A DNA stretch of 64,000 bases from positions 1 to 64,000 of the forward strand of contig NZ_JABANE010000006.1 of the NCBI RefSeq assembly GCF_012844305.1. The letters run 5' to 3'. The first letter of the stretch is position 1. Each line of letters opens with the position of its first letter. The notes under the pieces were generated by a model that searched no databases, was not told where the DNA came from, and saw only the letters and a list, made by a program, of their open reading frames with translations. This document shows positions 8,729 through 19,018 of this stretch, piece by piece. Source of the DNA: Flammeovirga aprica JL-4. Its GTDB lineage: Bacteria > Bacteroidota > Bacteroidia > Cytophagales > Flammeovirgaceae. The position numbers were made by a program, and so were the translations under genes.

Positions 8729-9373
8729 TTATAAAACAGGAGTTGAAGTTCTATTCAAAATATCGTTCATTACAGTAACTACACCGGCAGGGTTGATTGC
8801 ATTGGCAATTACACCTGAAACAGCGATACCGTGAACACCTGTTTTTAATATATTTTCCACATCTGTCACTTCAATACCACCAATTGCAATAATCGGCGTA
8901 TCAATACCTCTTTCTTTACATTGGTCCAAAAGTGATTGGTAGCCTTCTAAACCTAAGATTGGGCTCAGTTTCTTTTTTGTTTGTGTAAAACGAAACGGTC
9001 CTAATCCAATATAATCTACACCATAATCATACAGACGTTGAATGTCTTCGATGGTATTGGCTGTGCCCCCGACAACTTTTCCTTCTCCTAAAATTTCTCT
9101 AGCTTCTGCAGGAGAAATATCCTCTTTACCCACATGTACACCATCAGCATTTACTGCTTTGGCTACGTCTGGACGATCATTGATAAGGAGAATGGCATTA
9201 TGAAGATCAGTGATGATTTTAGCTTTTTTGGCTAAAGCAATGTAATCTTCAGTGCTGATATCTTTGGCTCTTAGTTGTATCCATCGACAACCCGACTCAC
9301 ACGCTTCTTGGATATGTTGAAGGTGGTTTTTGTCTTTTTTTTCAGTCGAAATGTAATGCAGTTTGTGTATCAT
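8729..9373 (-). CDS. thiE: Thiamine-phosphate synthase ThiE
   Basis: Couples HMP pyrophosphate to thiazole phosphate to give thiamine monophosphate. The 214-residue TIM barrel has the expected segments: WIQLRAKD near residue 31, LLINDRPDVAKAVNADGVHVGKED near 62-85 (pyrophosphate and Mg sites), GGTANT near 101, DYIGLGPFRFTQTK near 119 and AIGGIEVTDV near 162. In classic ThiE the first of these reads VQLR-K and the fourth DYIGvGPvf.T.TK, both matched here. The start overlaps the end of thiD by four bases. The more canonical of the two ThiE-like genes in the operon. Confidence 0.93.
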   Translation of the reverse strand: MIHKLHYISTEKKDKNHLQHIQEACESGCRWIQLRAKDISTEDYIALAKKAKIITDLHNAILLINDRPDVAKAVNADGVHVGKEDISPAEAREILGEGKVVGGTANTIEDIQRLYDYGVDYIGLGPFRFTQTKKKLSPILGLEGYQSLLDQCKERGIDTPIIAIGGIEVTDVENILKTGVHGIAVSGVIANAINPAGVVTVMNDILNRTSTPVL

Positions 9374-10131
9374 GATATTGTTATGAAATGATGTTGTCCA
9401 AATTTACTTGGGTCACTTGCTAAGTAATCTTCAATATAAATTTTACCTAAACGGCAGGCTTCTTCAATTGATTTTCCATGGGCAAGGTAACTACTGATGG
9501 ACGATGCCAAGACGCAACCTGAACCATGTTTTTCGAAAACCTCCATCGGTCTACCTTCAATTTTTGTGATCTTACCTTTATAAATCAGGGAGTCCGTTCC
9601 TTTTTCTGTGGGATGATGTCCCCCTTTTAAAAGAACATGCGTAGACTGACTAATTTTGATGGCTTCTTCAAGCGGACCGTTGTCAGAAAGCTGTTGCATT
9701 TCCTTCCAATTAGGAGTGATCAGGTCCACTTTCTTTAAAACTTTATCCAGCTGACGAATAGTAGTTTCATCATGAAAATCAAAGCCAGCACTCGCACTCA
9801 ATACAGGATCAAGTACTACTTTACACATTGGGTAAAATCCTTTGATCAGATCAATCCAATGTCTCATCAATTTGAAATTCTCGATGATACCAATCTTTAA
9901 TACATGAATAGGATAGCGTTCGATGATCGGTAAAAGCTGTGCAGTAATCACATCAGCACTTACCCAGTTCATTCCTATAAATTCATCTCCGGTCTGATAC
10001 GTCAGTGCTGTGCAAATTCCGAAACCATGAACATCATGTGCTTCAAAAGTTTTGACATCTGACAATACTCCAGCTCCGGCTGAGGGATCAAACCCTGCAA
10101 GTATTAAGGCATTAGGTCGAGTGTTTTCCAT
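9370..10131 (-). CDS. thiD: Hydroxymethylpyrimidine (phosphate) kinase ThiD
   Basis: Ribokinase-fold enzyme that phosphorylates HMP and HMP phosphate in the pyrimidine branch of thiamine synthesis. 253 residues. Motifs: LILAGFDPSAGAGVLSDVKT at the N-terminus, CTALTYQT near residue 41, VVLDPVLSASAGF near 105, LITPNWKEM near 137, LLKGGHH near 169 and HGSGCVLASSISSYLAHG near 202 (anion hole and catalytic aspartate region; this family usually has GTGC, here GSGC). It overlaps the gene upstream by 28 bases and thiE by four, so the three are translationally coupled. Confidence 0.93.
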   Translation of the reverse strand: MENTRPNALILAGFDPSAGAGVLSDVKTFEAHDVHGFGICTALTYQTGDEFIGMNWVSADVITAQLLPIIERYPIHVLKIGIIENFKLMRHWIDLIKGFYPMCKVVLDPVLSASAGFDFHDETTIRQLDKVLKKVDLITPNWKEMQQLSDNGPLEEAIKISQSTHVLLKGGHHPTEKGTDSLIYKGKITKIEGRPMEVFEKHGSGCVLASSISSYLAHGKSIEEACRLGKIYIEDYLASDPSKFGQHHFITIS

Positions 10132-10826
10132 GACGATTGTAATTCGAAGGCTTTATTTTTGATTTCTTCTGAAGAAGCATTCCATAAATATCCCAAAATT
10201 GCTACTCCTGTAAATGAAGACCCATCTAACTCTGAAAGAGTTTTAGGAGTGATACCTCCTAATGCAATGATTTGATGATGTGGAAAACGTTCCTTTTTCA
10301 TCCTTTTCAGAATCTCTTTGTTGGAATTGTACCCAATTTTTGAAGTGCTATCAAATACGGGGCTCAGAAACAAGTAATTGAAAAGTGTCGGGATTTCTGG
10401 AATCTCGTCCATATGATGTACTGATGAACTCAATCGTAATCCTTTCTTTTTCCAAACTTTTAACGTTGCTGTATTCAACTCTTTTCGCTGAAATTCTTTA
10501 AAGTGAATTCCACCAACATTATACTTTTCAGAAAGAGTATAATGTTGGTGTAAAGTGATTCTAGAGTGAAAATGAGAAGGGATAACTTCTAGTAAGTTTT
10601 TGATTTCCTCTTCAGTGGCATTAGGTTTTCGAAGGTGAATAATGTCAATGCCATTGTTCAGCCAACAAACGATCTGATCCACTTCAGAGTCGTAAAAGCT
10701 TTCTTTAGTTAAACCTATTGTGGGAGGTAAGAGGTAAGAGGTATGAGGGATGAGGTAACTGTCGTTTTCACGCACCTCAGCTTCTCTTAACTCTTCCTTC
10801 TTAATTATCTTTCTTCCTTCCTCCAT
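10104..10826 (-). CDS. Second ThiE-like protein (TenI/ThiE2)
   Basis: Divergent thiamine-phosphate synthase/TenI-family TIM barrel. The body is recognisable from DIIHLRKPNATEEEI, then GGIHFKEFQRKE, SVHHMDEIPEI, LFLSPVFDSTSKIGY and ALGGITPKTLSEL. The ThiE aspartates that bind Mg-pyrophosphate are not obvious, so it may be a TenI-like thiazole tautomerase rather than a synthase. The first ~35 residues are odd: they include a translated 7-bp repeat array (10724-10758) and charged filler, with no alternative ATG before residue 100. The true start may be a rare codon after the array, or the repeat has fused to the gene. Overlaps thiD. Confidence 0.7.
   Translation of the reverse strand: MEEGRKIIKKEELREAEVRENDSYLIPHTSYLLPPTIGLTKESFYDSEVDQIVCWLNNGIDIIHLRKPNATEEEIKNLLEVIPSHFHSRITLHQHYTLSEKYNVGGIHFKEFQRKELNTATLKVWKKKGLRLSSSVHHMDEIPEIPTLFNYLFLSPVFDSTSKIGYNSNKEILKRMKKERFPHHQIIALGGITPKTLSELDGSSFTGVAILGYLWNASSEEIKNKAFELQSSWKTLDLMP
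10724..10758 (-). repeat. Heptanucleotide tandem repeat inside a 5' coding region
   Basis: Five 7-bp units on the plus strand (GAGGTAA, GAGGTAA, GAGGTAT, GAGGGAT, GAGGTAA). The array is read through by the only ATG-initiated frame of the TenI/ThiE2 gene, encoding SYLIPHTSYLLP-type residues. Since 7 is not a multiple of 3, gain or loss of a unit would shift that frame. Confidence 0.75.
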
Positions 10827-10843
10827 ACTTCTTGCTCATTTTC

Positions 10844-10865
10844 GGGTAGACACATAGGTCTACCC
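10844..10865 (-). repeat. Mobile-type hairpin repeat, copy 2
   Basis: Perfect 8-bp stem GGGTAGAC/GTCTACCC around the loop ACATAG, flanked by TTC and CTACG exactly as in copy 1 at 6648-6669. Four of the eight stem pairs differ from copy 1 with compensation on both arms. It lies in the transcribed spacer between thiC and the TenI/ThiE2 gene. Confidence 0.7.
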
Positions 10866-10885
10866 CTACGATGGAAACCTAAATT

Positions 10886-12760
<1,875 letters not shown>

Positions 12761-12815
12761 TTAAGAAAATCGGGCGTTTCCTATGCTTAATTCATAAAAA
12801 CATCTGATTTACCAA

Positions 12816-12842
12816 TCTCAAAAAATCAATTTTGTTTTGAGA
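12816..12842 (-). other. Hairpin in thiS-thiC spacer
   Basis: Perfect 8-bp inverted repeat TCTCAAAA (12816-12823) and TTTTGAGA (12835-12842). It lies in the 180-base transcribed spacer and has no U-run that would make it a strong terminator. It may tune expression or stability of thiC relative to thiS. Confidence 0.4.
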
Positions 12843-12910
12843 AACCAGTAAAGAATAGAAGTGAAAGATCACCAATGTTCTTAATTCTTCAGTTTTATTC
12901 TTCAATCAAA

Positions 12911-13117
12911 TTATCCTCCTTGTGCAGGAGCGACTATCGTGATATGATCATTTTCAGAGATCGCATGGTTTTCCCAAAGATCTTTTGAAATAATCTCATC
13001 ATTAATTGCGACCGCAACAGTGCCACGTGCCACCGAAATATTCATGTGCTCTAATAATTGTGCTATAGAGTAAGCACTTGGAAGTGAAACAGACTTATTG
13101 TTTACAGTGATATTCAT
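12911..13117 (-). CDS. thiS: Sulfur carrier protein ThiS
   Basis: Ubiquitin-like sulfur carrier of 68 residues. The C-terminal Gly-Gly (ending PAQGG), which is adenylated by ThiF and thiocarboxylated, is present. The sequence starts MNITVNNKSV and has the family segment RGTVAVAINDEII at residues 35-47. First gene after the TPP riboswitch, so it leads the thi operon. Confidence 0.93.
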   Translation of the reverse strand: MNITVNNKSVSLPSAYSIAQLLEHMNISVARGTVAVAINDEIISKDLWENHAISENDHITIVAPAQGG

Positions 13118-13239
13118 TTCTTCATTAAAATTTGAAATGTAGGAGTTACCATGAGTAATATGATCAACTCAAAATCAATACAATCAATAAACCTTAGGAG
13201 GGAATGCACGGAATGCGTGCAAGAGTAGAAATGACTTTT

Positions 13240-13307
13240 CCCTTCGTCGGTACTAACCGCATCAGGTTCAAAGGGTATTTCTCAGTCCGATTTAACGAAC
13301 ACCCCTA
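13240..13307 (-). promoter_or_regulatory. TPP riboswitch (THI element)
   Basis: On the minus strand the conserved THI-box blocks occur in order: GGGGTG at the 5' arm, CTGAGA followed by ATACCC, then GAACCTGATGCGGTTAGTAC and the closing CGACGAAGGGAAA. These are the pyrimidine and pyrophosphate sensor helices of the thiamine pyrophosphate aptamer. It lies ~120 bases upstream of thiS. A small hairpin (TGCACG/CGTGCA, 13205-13221) follows without a T-run, so control is more likely at translation initiation than by intrinsic termination. Expected effect: high TPP lowers thi expression. Confidence 0.95.
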
Positions 13308-13322
13308 AAGTGTAAAGTGAGG

Positions 13323-13330
13323 CAAAATTA
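13323..13330 (-). promoter_or_regulatory. -7 box of the thi operon promoter
   Basis: TAATTTTG on the minus strand, matching TAnnTTTG, ends 15 bases before the TPP aptamer. A start about 7 bases downstream would place the aptamer at the extreme 5' end of the transcript, as expected for a riboswitch leader. The -33 TTG is not evident. The remainder of 13331-13551 holds no gene and serves as the divergent intergenic region with the HTH regulator gene. Confidence 0.5.
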
Positions 13331-13551
13331 ATAAATAAAAATTAAAAGACTAGTTTAAAATTAGTTATAAATGATTTTTAAGGGGTAATGTGGGTGAAAG
13401 TCACGTTTTGGTGTATTATTTAAGTAGTGATAACGAGCTGATTTACTCCTGTAAAAACTTCTTAGAGATTAAAATGTTGATGGAATAATTGTATTAATAG
13501 AGAAGATCATCCACCTTTATAAAGTTATTTCTACTTTTTTACTACGGGCAA

Positions 13552-14604
13552 ATGATTGATATCTTAGATGAAAAACATCGTATACACAAGATTCTGTATA
13601 GGCTAACTCACCTGGCCTTTGCGACTACATTGATTTATATTCCATTATACTTTTTTGCAAGGAATTACACTTTTATACCTGTTCAAATTGCCACTGCTTC
13701 AGTGATAGGGTTGATATTTTTCTTTATCAAAAAGCAATTCTATGTTCTTTCTGGTTATATGCTGTCGGGAGTGTTGACACTGTCTATTGGTTTAGCTTCT
13801 TATGTTACACCAGATGTGAGTTCGGAGTTGCTCTTGATCCCAGTCGGAGTGGTTTTAACGGCTATTTTTGAGAATAAGAAACATACCGTCATTATGTTTT
13901 TGGTCGTGTTTCTCAGTTATATTTTTATTGAAGAACATCGGCTGAATTGGGAAGGGATGGTTACTTATTCTGATTATTTTAAAGATATCATCTATCATCA
14001 TAATATTGCCACCATTTTTATAGTTTCCTTTCTTATCGTTTTCCATTTCAATAGAAACATGAAAAGATATGTGAAGGCCTTGAAACAGCAGAATGTGGCA
14101 TTGGAAGAACAACAAAAACAAATTGAAGAACAGGCGCAAGAACTCTTAGCAGAACAAGAAAAAAACCATGAATTGGAGCTTGAATTTAAAAGAAAAGATA
14201 TTGAAAAGCTGAATGCTAATAATCAGCTCAAAGTAAAACTTCAGACCAAAGCAGTGCAGACATTGAGTGATATTTTGAAGTCAGAGGACATTAAAAAAGA
14301 ACTCAAGACCGTGATTCGTGAATTGAAAATCAGTAATGCAAGTCAACAGAAAATTCAATTGATGCAAGAGAATATTGATGAAGTAAACACTGTTTTTGAA
14401 GATCGTTTGGCAGGGATTTGCCCCACATTAACGAAAACGGAACGTGAAATTTGCTCTTTCATCAAACTCAATCTTTCAACAAAGGAAATTGCTGATATTC
14501 GAAATACCACACCCAATTCTATAAGAGTAACGAAACATAGAATCCGTAAAAAAATGAATATAGAAGAGGAAGTAGAATTGGAAAGCTTTATTCAGCGTTT
14601 GTAA
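13552..14604 (+). CDS. Membrane-anchored HTH (LuxR-type) regulator
   Basis: A 350-residue protein with about five to six predicted membrane helices in residues 17-170, a long coiled coil (about 175-260, rich in Q/E/K/L) and a C-terminal helix-turn-helix with TKTEREICSFIKLNLSTKEIA near residue 300, then TPNSIRVTKHRIRKKMNI. That motif is the LuxR/GerE-like HTH common in Bacteroidota membrane regulators. No TPR repeats are seen. It would bind DNA from the membrane; signal and targets are unknown. Divergently transcribed from the thi operon and its last bases overlap the 3' end of the TIGR03032-like gene on the other strand (14588-14604). Confidence 0.7.
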   Translation: MIDILDEKHRIHKILYRLTHLAFATTLIYIPLYFFARNYTFIPVQIATASVIGLIFFFIKKQFYVLSGYMLSGVLTLSIGLASYVTPDVSSELLLIPVGVVLTAIFENKKHTVIMFLVVFLSYIFIEEHRLNWEGMVTYSDYFKDIIYHHNIATIFIVSFLIVFHFNRNMKRYVKALKQQNVALEEQQKQIEEQAQELLAEQEKNHELELEFKRKDIEKLNANNQLKVKLQTKAVQTLSDILKSEDIKKELKTVIRELKISNASQQKIQLMQENIDEVNTVFEDRLAGICPTLTKTEREICSFIKLNLSTKEIADIRNTTPNSIRVTKHRIRKKMNIEEEVELESFIQRL

Positions 14605-15653
14605 TTTTCTGCCAATAGGAAGCAATCGGAGTAGAGACCGCCATTTTACTCTCTGGACTATCCGGATGAAGGATATTAGGTCTTTTTAGGTTAGGGAAAA
14701 GTTTGACATCATAGATTTCGTCCACTGAAGATTTATAAAGGATTTCGCCTTGAAAGGACATTGTAGGTAAGTGAATTATTGCTATTCCAGCTCTATTATT
14801 TTTGATATGAGGAATCAACTGTTTGAAAGTAGAAGAATTTTCTCTCAGCTTTGACATGCCTATAAATAAGTAATCTCCAATATGATCCATTCCTCTTACA
14901 AAAGCATTGAGTGATAATAATGTATTGACTTTCCCACTTTTCAGGTCTATTTCTACAAATTCTCCTTTTGCAGAAAGCAAGCAATACATTTTACCGTTGA
15001 TTAATCTTGGGGAATGAGGCATTGCTAAACCATCAGTGATAATTTGATTGGATTCTATGTCTATTAATACGCCACCCGTTGTGATTTCACTTCTCCAACT
15101 TTGTTTTTGATTTCCTTGGTTGAAGCAAGTAGCGTATTTGGGTTGACCGCCTTTCATGACCATTCCATTAAGGTGACAACGATCAAAGAGCACTGATAAA
15201 TGAAGGCTTCCAATAAGGTTCAAAATTGAAGTCTTCAGAGAGTTTCATAATACAAGAAAACAAGGTGTTCACACCATAAATTCCATCCTTTCCAAACTCT
15301 AAATCATGAATATCTAAGAAGTTGGTTTTGTAAGTGACTGTAGGTAAAAATAACCCATCATATTTATTAGGGGCCTTTGGATAGAACTGAGCCAATTCAG
15401 CATTGTTTTTAAAGACGATGACCTCATCTCTGCACGCCAACGCAATTTTATTGGCATCCGACGGGTGCTTTGCAATCCCCATAGGTTTATGAAAAGTACG
15501 GGGCAATTGTACTAAGTGTTCATTGTCTTTGGGGGAAATAAGGACCAATTTTCCAGCTTGATAAGTACTGATGCCTATACTGCAATTCAGTTGTTGAAGC
15601 AGTTCTGGAATATGTGGCGTAAATGTGCAAGCAAAGGGTGCGATGTTTTTCAT
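14588..15653 (-). pseudogene. TIGR03032/DUF4915-like gene with one frameshift
   Basis: Two overlapping frames (15653-15183, then into the frame ending at 14588) together give one ~350-residue protein of the TIGR03032 type. The first part has SIGISTYQAGKLVLI and NFEPYWKPSFISAL; the second resumes with FDRCHLNGM, GGVLIDIES, LAMPHSPRLINGKMYCL and YLFIGMSKLRE. In the family these join directly as WxPPFISAL...DRCHLNG. Frame 0 ends at the sequence CTT TGA (15188-15183), and a +1 shift at exactly this site would read ...SAL-DRCHLNG. This may be a mutation, a sequence error or a recoding event. Function of the family is unknown, with links to surface polysaccharide biosynthesis. Confidence 0.7.
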
Positions 15654-15760
15654 ATGACTTAAAATTTTAGATAAAGCCTATTCAGTAAACTTAAAAAGAT
15701 AAGCTTAAAGAATAGGCTATTAGGTCTAACTTATTTCAATAATAATTACTGTGTTTCTAG

Positions 15761-17992
15761 TTACTGTGAATTATAATTTGACAATAATTTTTGGATTGGA
15801 ATAGTAGCATCATCTACTGTGATGTAGACAATATATATTCCCGATGTGCCTTTGATATACTTCTCAATGCTTTGCGTATTTTGATGATTACTAGAGCTCA
15901 CCAAACCACCATTCATAGCGTATATTTTGACGTTTATATTATTTTTTATGGATTGAAATGAAATATTGATTTTATCAGTGAAAGGAGATGGGAAAATATT
16001 CACTTCTTCAATTTCTAATTCAATCGAAGTAACATCATCTTCCTCTTTACAGAAATCGCTTCCTTCTTCATGTAGTATCAAATCTAATTTTAAGATACTG
16101 CTGTCGCATCCCACTTCATTTCGAAGTGTATCATAATAAATACCTGAAGTAGAAAGAAGTCTTCCATTAAAATCATAACTTATACAAGTCTCAACGACTA
16201 TTTCATCTAGCGTAGCTACCGTTTTTGTGTAATCAATAGTAACAACACTATCACAACCAACAGAACTCATCAATGTCTGAGTGTAAATACCTGTAGAGGT
16301 GAGTAGTTCACCATTGAAATCATAGTTTTCGCATGAATTGATTTCGATTGTATTTTGAATAGCGTGGTGAATAAACAAATCTAACTGTACGATACTATCA
16401 CATCCGACAGCATTAGTTAAAGTATCAAAGTAAGTCCCTGATATTGTAATGACTTGGTCATTGAAGTCATATCTCTCACAAGTTTTTACCTCTTCTATTG
16501 TATAAGAAGGCTTGTTTATTATTAAGTCCAATTGCACGATACTATCACATCCGACAGCGTTAGTTAAAGTATCAAAGTAAGTTCCCGATGTTGTAATGAC
16601 TTGGTCATTGAAGTCATAACTCTCACAAGTTTTTACCTCTTCAACTGTATATGAAGTCTTGTTTATGATTAAGTCCAATTGCACGATACTATCACACCCG
16701 ATGATGTTGGTTAAAGTGTCAAAATAAGTTCCCGATGTTGTAATGACTTGGTTATTGAAGTCATAGTTCTCACAAGTTTTTACTTCTTCAATTGTATAAG
16801 AGTGCTTGTTTATGATTAAGTCCAATTGCACGATACTATCACACCCGACAGCGTTAGTTAAAGTATCAAAGTAAGTACCTGATGTTGTAATGACTTGGTT
16901 ATTGAAGTCATAGTTCTCACAAGTTTTTACCTCTTCAATTGTATATGAAGTCTTGTTTATGATTAAGTCCAATTGAATGATACTATCGCATCCTATCGCA
17001 TTGATAAGTGTATCGATATAAGTGCCAGATTCAAAGTAAGTACTTTCACCGAAAATGAAGCTTTCGCAACTGCTTTCTTCAATTGAAGTAAAAGAAGAAA
17101 TTAATCTTTCGAACTGTAAAGTAACAGTACTGTCATATCCTTCTATACTTTCTAAATAAGCATAATAAGTTCCCGTTTTAGTAATACCTTGTTCATTAAA
17201 AAGAATTGGATCACAAGAAGAAATTTCAATTGTTTCAAATAACTGTCCATTATTAGTGAGTTGGATGTCTTGTTGATAAAAACCTTCAGCAGAAAGTTCG
17301 AAGATCAGCTCATCATCTTTTTGAAGTTCATCAATAGTGATAGACTGCCCTTCATCAACGTCAGCATCATAATAAGCTATAGAGGCTTGTTCTTGACAAG
17401 AATTTAAGCGGACATCAACAAACATAGCATTAGAGAAATCAAAAATGACGTTTCCATTTTCAGGGACGGTGTATTTAAAATATTTGGTTTCATTGGAAAG
17501 GATCACAGAGAAGTCATTGTCTGTAATTTCAAGAGCTGTATCACAAGTCAAACCTTCATTGTCAGTGTAACCAATTTCGAATTCATAATGATCTGAAACA
17601 TTATCTCTTTGGTCGATGAAAAAGTGATACGTTTCTCCTTCTGTGACATTGACTCTTACTAAGGATTGTAATCCATTTACATCATCTGAGGAACTGATGA
17701 AACTACTACCACAATCTTGTTTTAAGTTGATCCAAGTATCTAATGAAGTTCTCCCAAGCGTACTTATAAATAAGGTTCCTGTTTTTTCAGCGGTATATTT
17801 AAACCATTGATCCCCTCTAGAGTTTTCTGCATTATAAATACCAATATTATCTAGTTGTATAGCTGATGAGCAAGAAGTACCAGGAATGGGAAGGATAGAA
17901 ATGTCATAAGAATGATCTGCTTCTTTGATATCAGCGTAGATGAAAATAGAAGTACAGTTTTCATTGTATAATTTGGAGTGAGACGGTATCAT
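15761..17992 (-). pseudogene. T9SS adhesin gene, fragment 4 (repeats and sorting domain)
   Basis: C-terminal 743-codon part of a broken secreted-protein gene. Residues ~30-160 form a PPC-like domain (WFKYTAEKTGTLFISTLG, a carbohydrate or calcium binding-type beta sandwich). Then seven units of 43-49 residues follow with the pattern TCENYDF...TSGTYFDTL...GCDSIVQLDL. The last ~80 residues are a type A T9SS C-terminal domain (NIFPSPFTDKINISFQ ... KIYAMNGGLVS ... SGIYIVYITVDD), directing export across the outer membrane and surface anchoring. The start of this frame overlaps the end of fragment 3 in another phase, which indicates a frameshift between about 17961 and 17992. Confidence 0.75.
16391..17060 (-). 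repeat. 147-bp tandem repeat in adhesin fragment
   Basis: The block GATACTATC recurs at 16391, 16538, 16685, 16832 and 16979, exactly 147 bp (49 codons) apart. The units between are nearly identical at DNA level, while outer units (one on the left, two on the far side) are more diverged. High DNA identity suggests recent unit duplication or conversion. Confidence 0.85.
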
Positions 17993-18998
17993 TTGAGATC
18001 GAAGAAGTACCGATTAAGCTGTCAAAACATGTCGATGAATATACTTCGAAATTATTTGTCGAAGGAGAAATAATATTAATCCATTGATCAGGTTCTGTTT
18101 TGAATTCTAACCATTGTTTTTCGGAAGTAACTTGCTTGGTTCCTGAAATTAAAATGCTTTCAGCTTCAGGACATCCTCTGTCAAATGAAACTTCAAAAAC
18201 ATAATCATCTGGATCAAATCGGTCTGAAAGATGAAATGTAATTGCTTCATCTTTTTCTAGATCAATCTCTGTATTGAAGTTTATCCAACACTTGTCATCT
18301 ATAATATAATCAAGAACACAATTTCTATATACTTCAATAAATGTGTCCTCATCAGAGATTTCACAAGTAGAAATTTTTAGTGTTCCTGCTTCTTTTGCTG
18401 TATAACGGTACCATGGAGAAGTATTTTCATCTCTCACTCTATGATAACCTTCGGTAATTTCTAAAGCTGATGCACAATCATTTCCGAAAGAAGTATCCAG
18501 ATATTGCGTAGATTGAGCATAACAATCATCTATAAATGATACTTCGAAAATATAATCTTCATAGACTTCATGTTCGATCATTTGGAAGAGGATAGAATCA
18601 CCTTTCGTTAAAGGAACTGTGATAGAGGATTGATCATCACAAGCGTATTCATTGAACCCAACAAACAGATTACAATCTTTATAGATGTCAATTCTTGTTT
18701 CCTCTTCAGTGAGCCCACATGTAGAAATGGTCAGCAAACCATTTTCTTCGGCAATGAATTTATAAAATGGACTTTCATCATTGTAAGTAACAGCATAAAA
18801 CCCTTCTTCAACTTGAGGTGCAAGACTACAATCTTCTGTTTGGATCGCTTCATTCATTCTATAAAAATCAACTTTCACTAAACTATCACAGCCTTGAGTA
18901 TTTTGAAAAGTAAAATTATATTCTCCAGATGTCTCTAATAGTGAATCATTGTCTAGTAAATAAGGCGTTTTCGATTCTATTCTTATTTCATTGATCAC
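17961..18998 (-). pseudogene. T9SS adhesin gene, fragment 3 (PPC-like domains)
   Basis: A 345-codon stretch with no convincing start of its own: the frame begins at a GTG, but similar sequence continues upstream in phase (IELPKVINEI). It opens with one GCDS-type repeat unit (SGEYNFTFQNTQGCDSLVKVDF) and continues with two PPC-like beta-sandwich domains, each with the pattern FYKFIAEENGLLTISTCG or WYRYTAKEAGTLKISTCE. It lacks a signal peptide. It is best read as the middle of the same gene as fragments 1, 2 and 4, separated from fragment 2 by a frameshift near 18999-19019. Confidence 0.7.
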
Positions 18999-19018
18999 CT
19001 TTGGAAGTTCTATAACAA

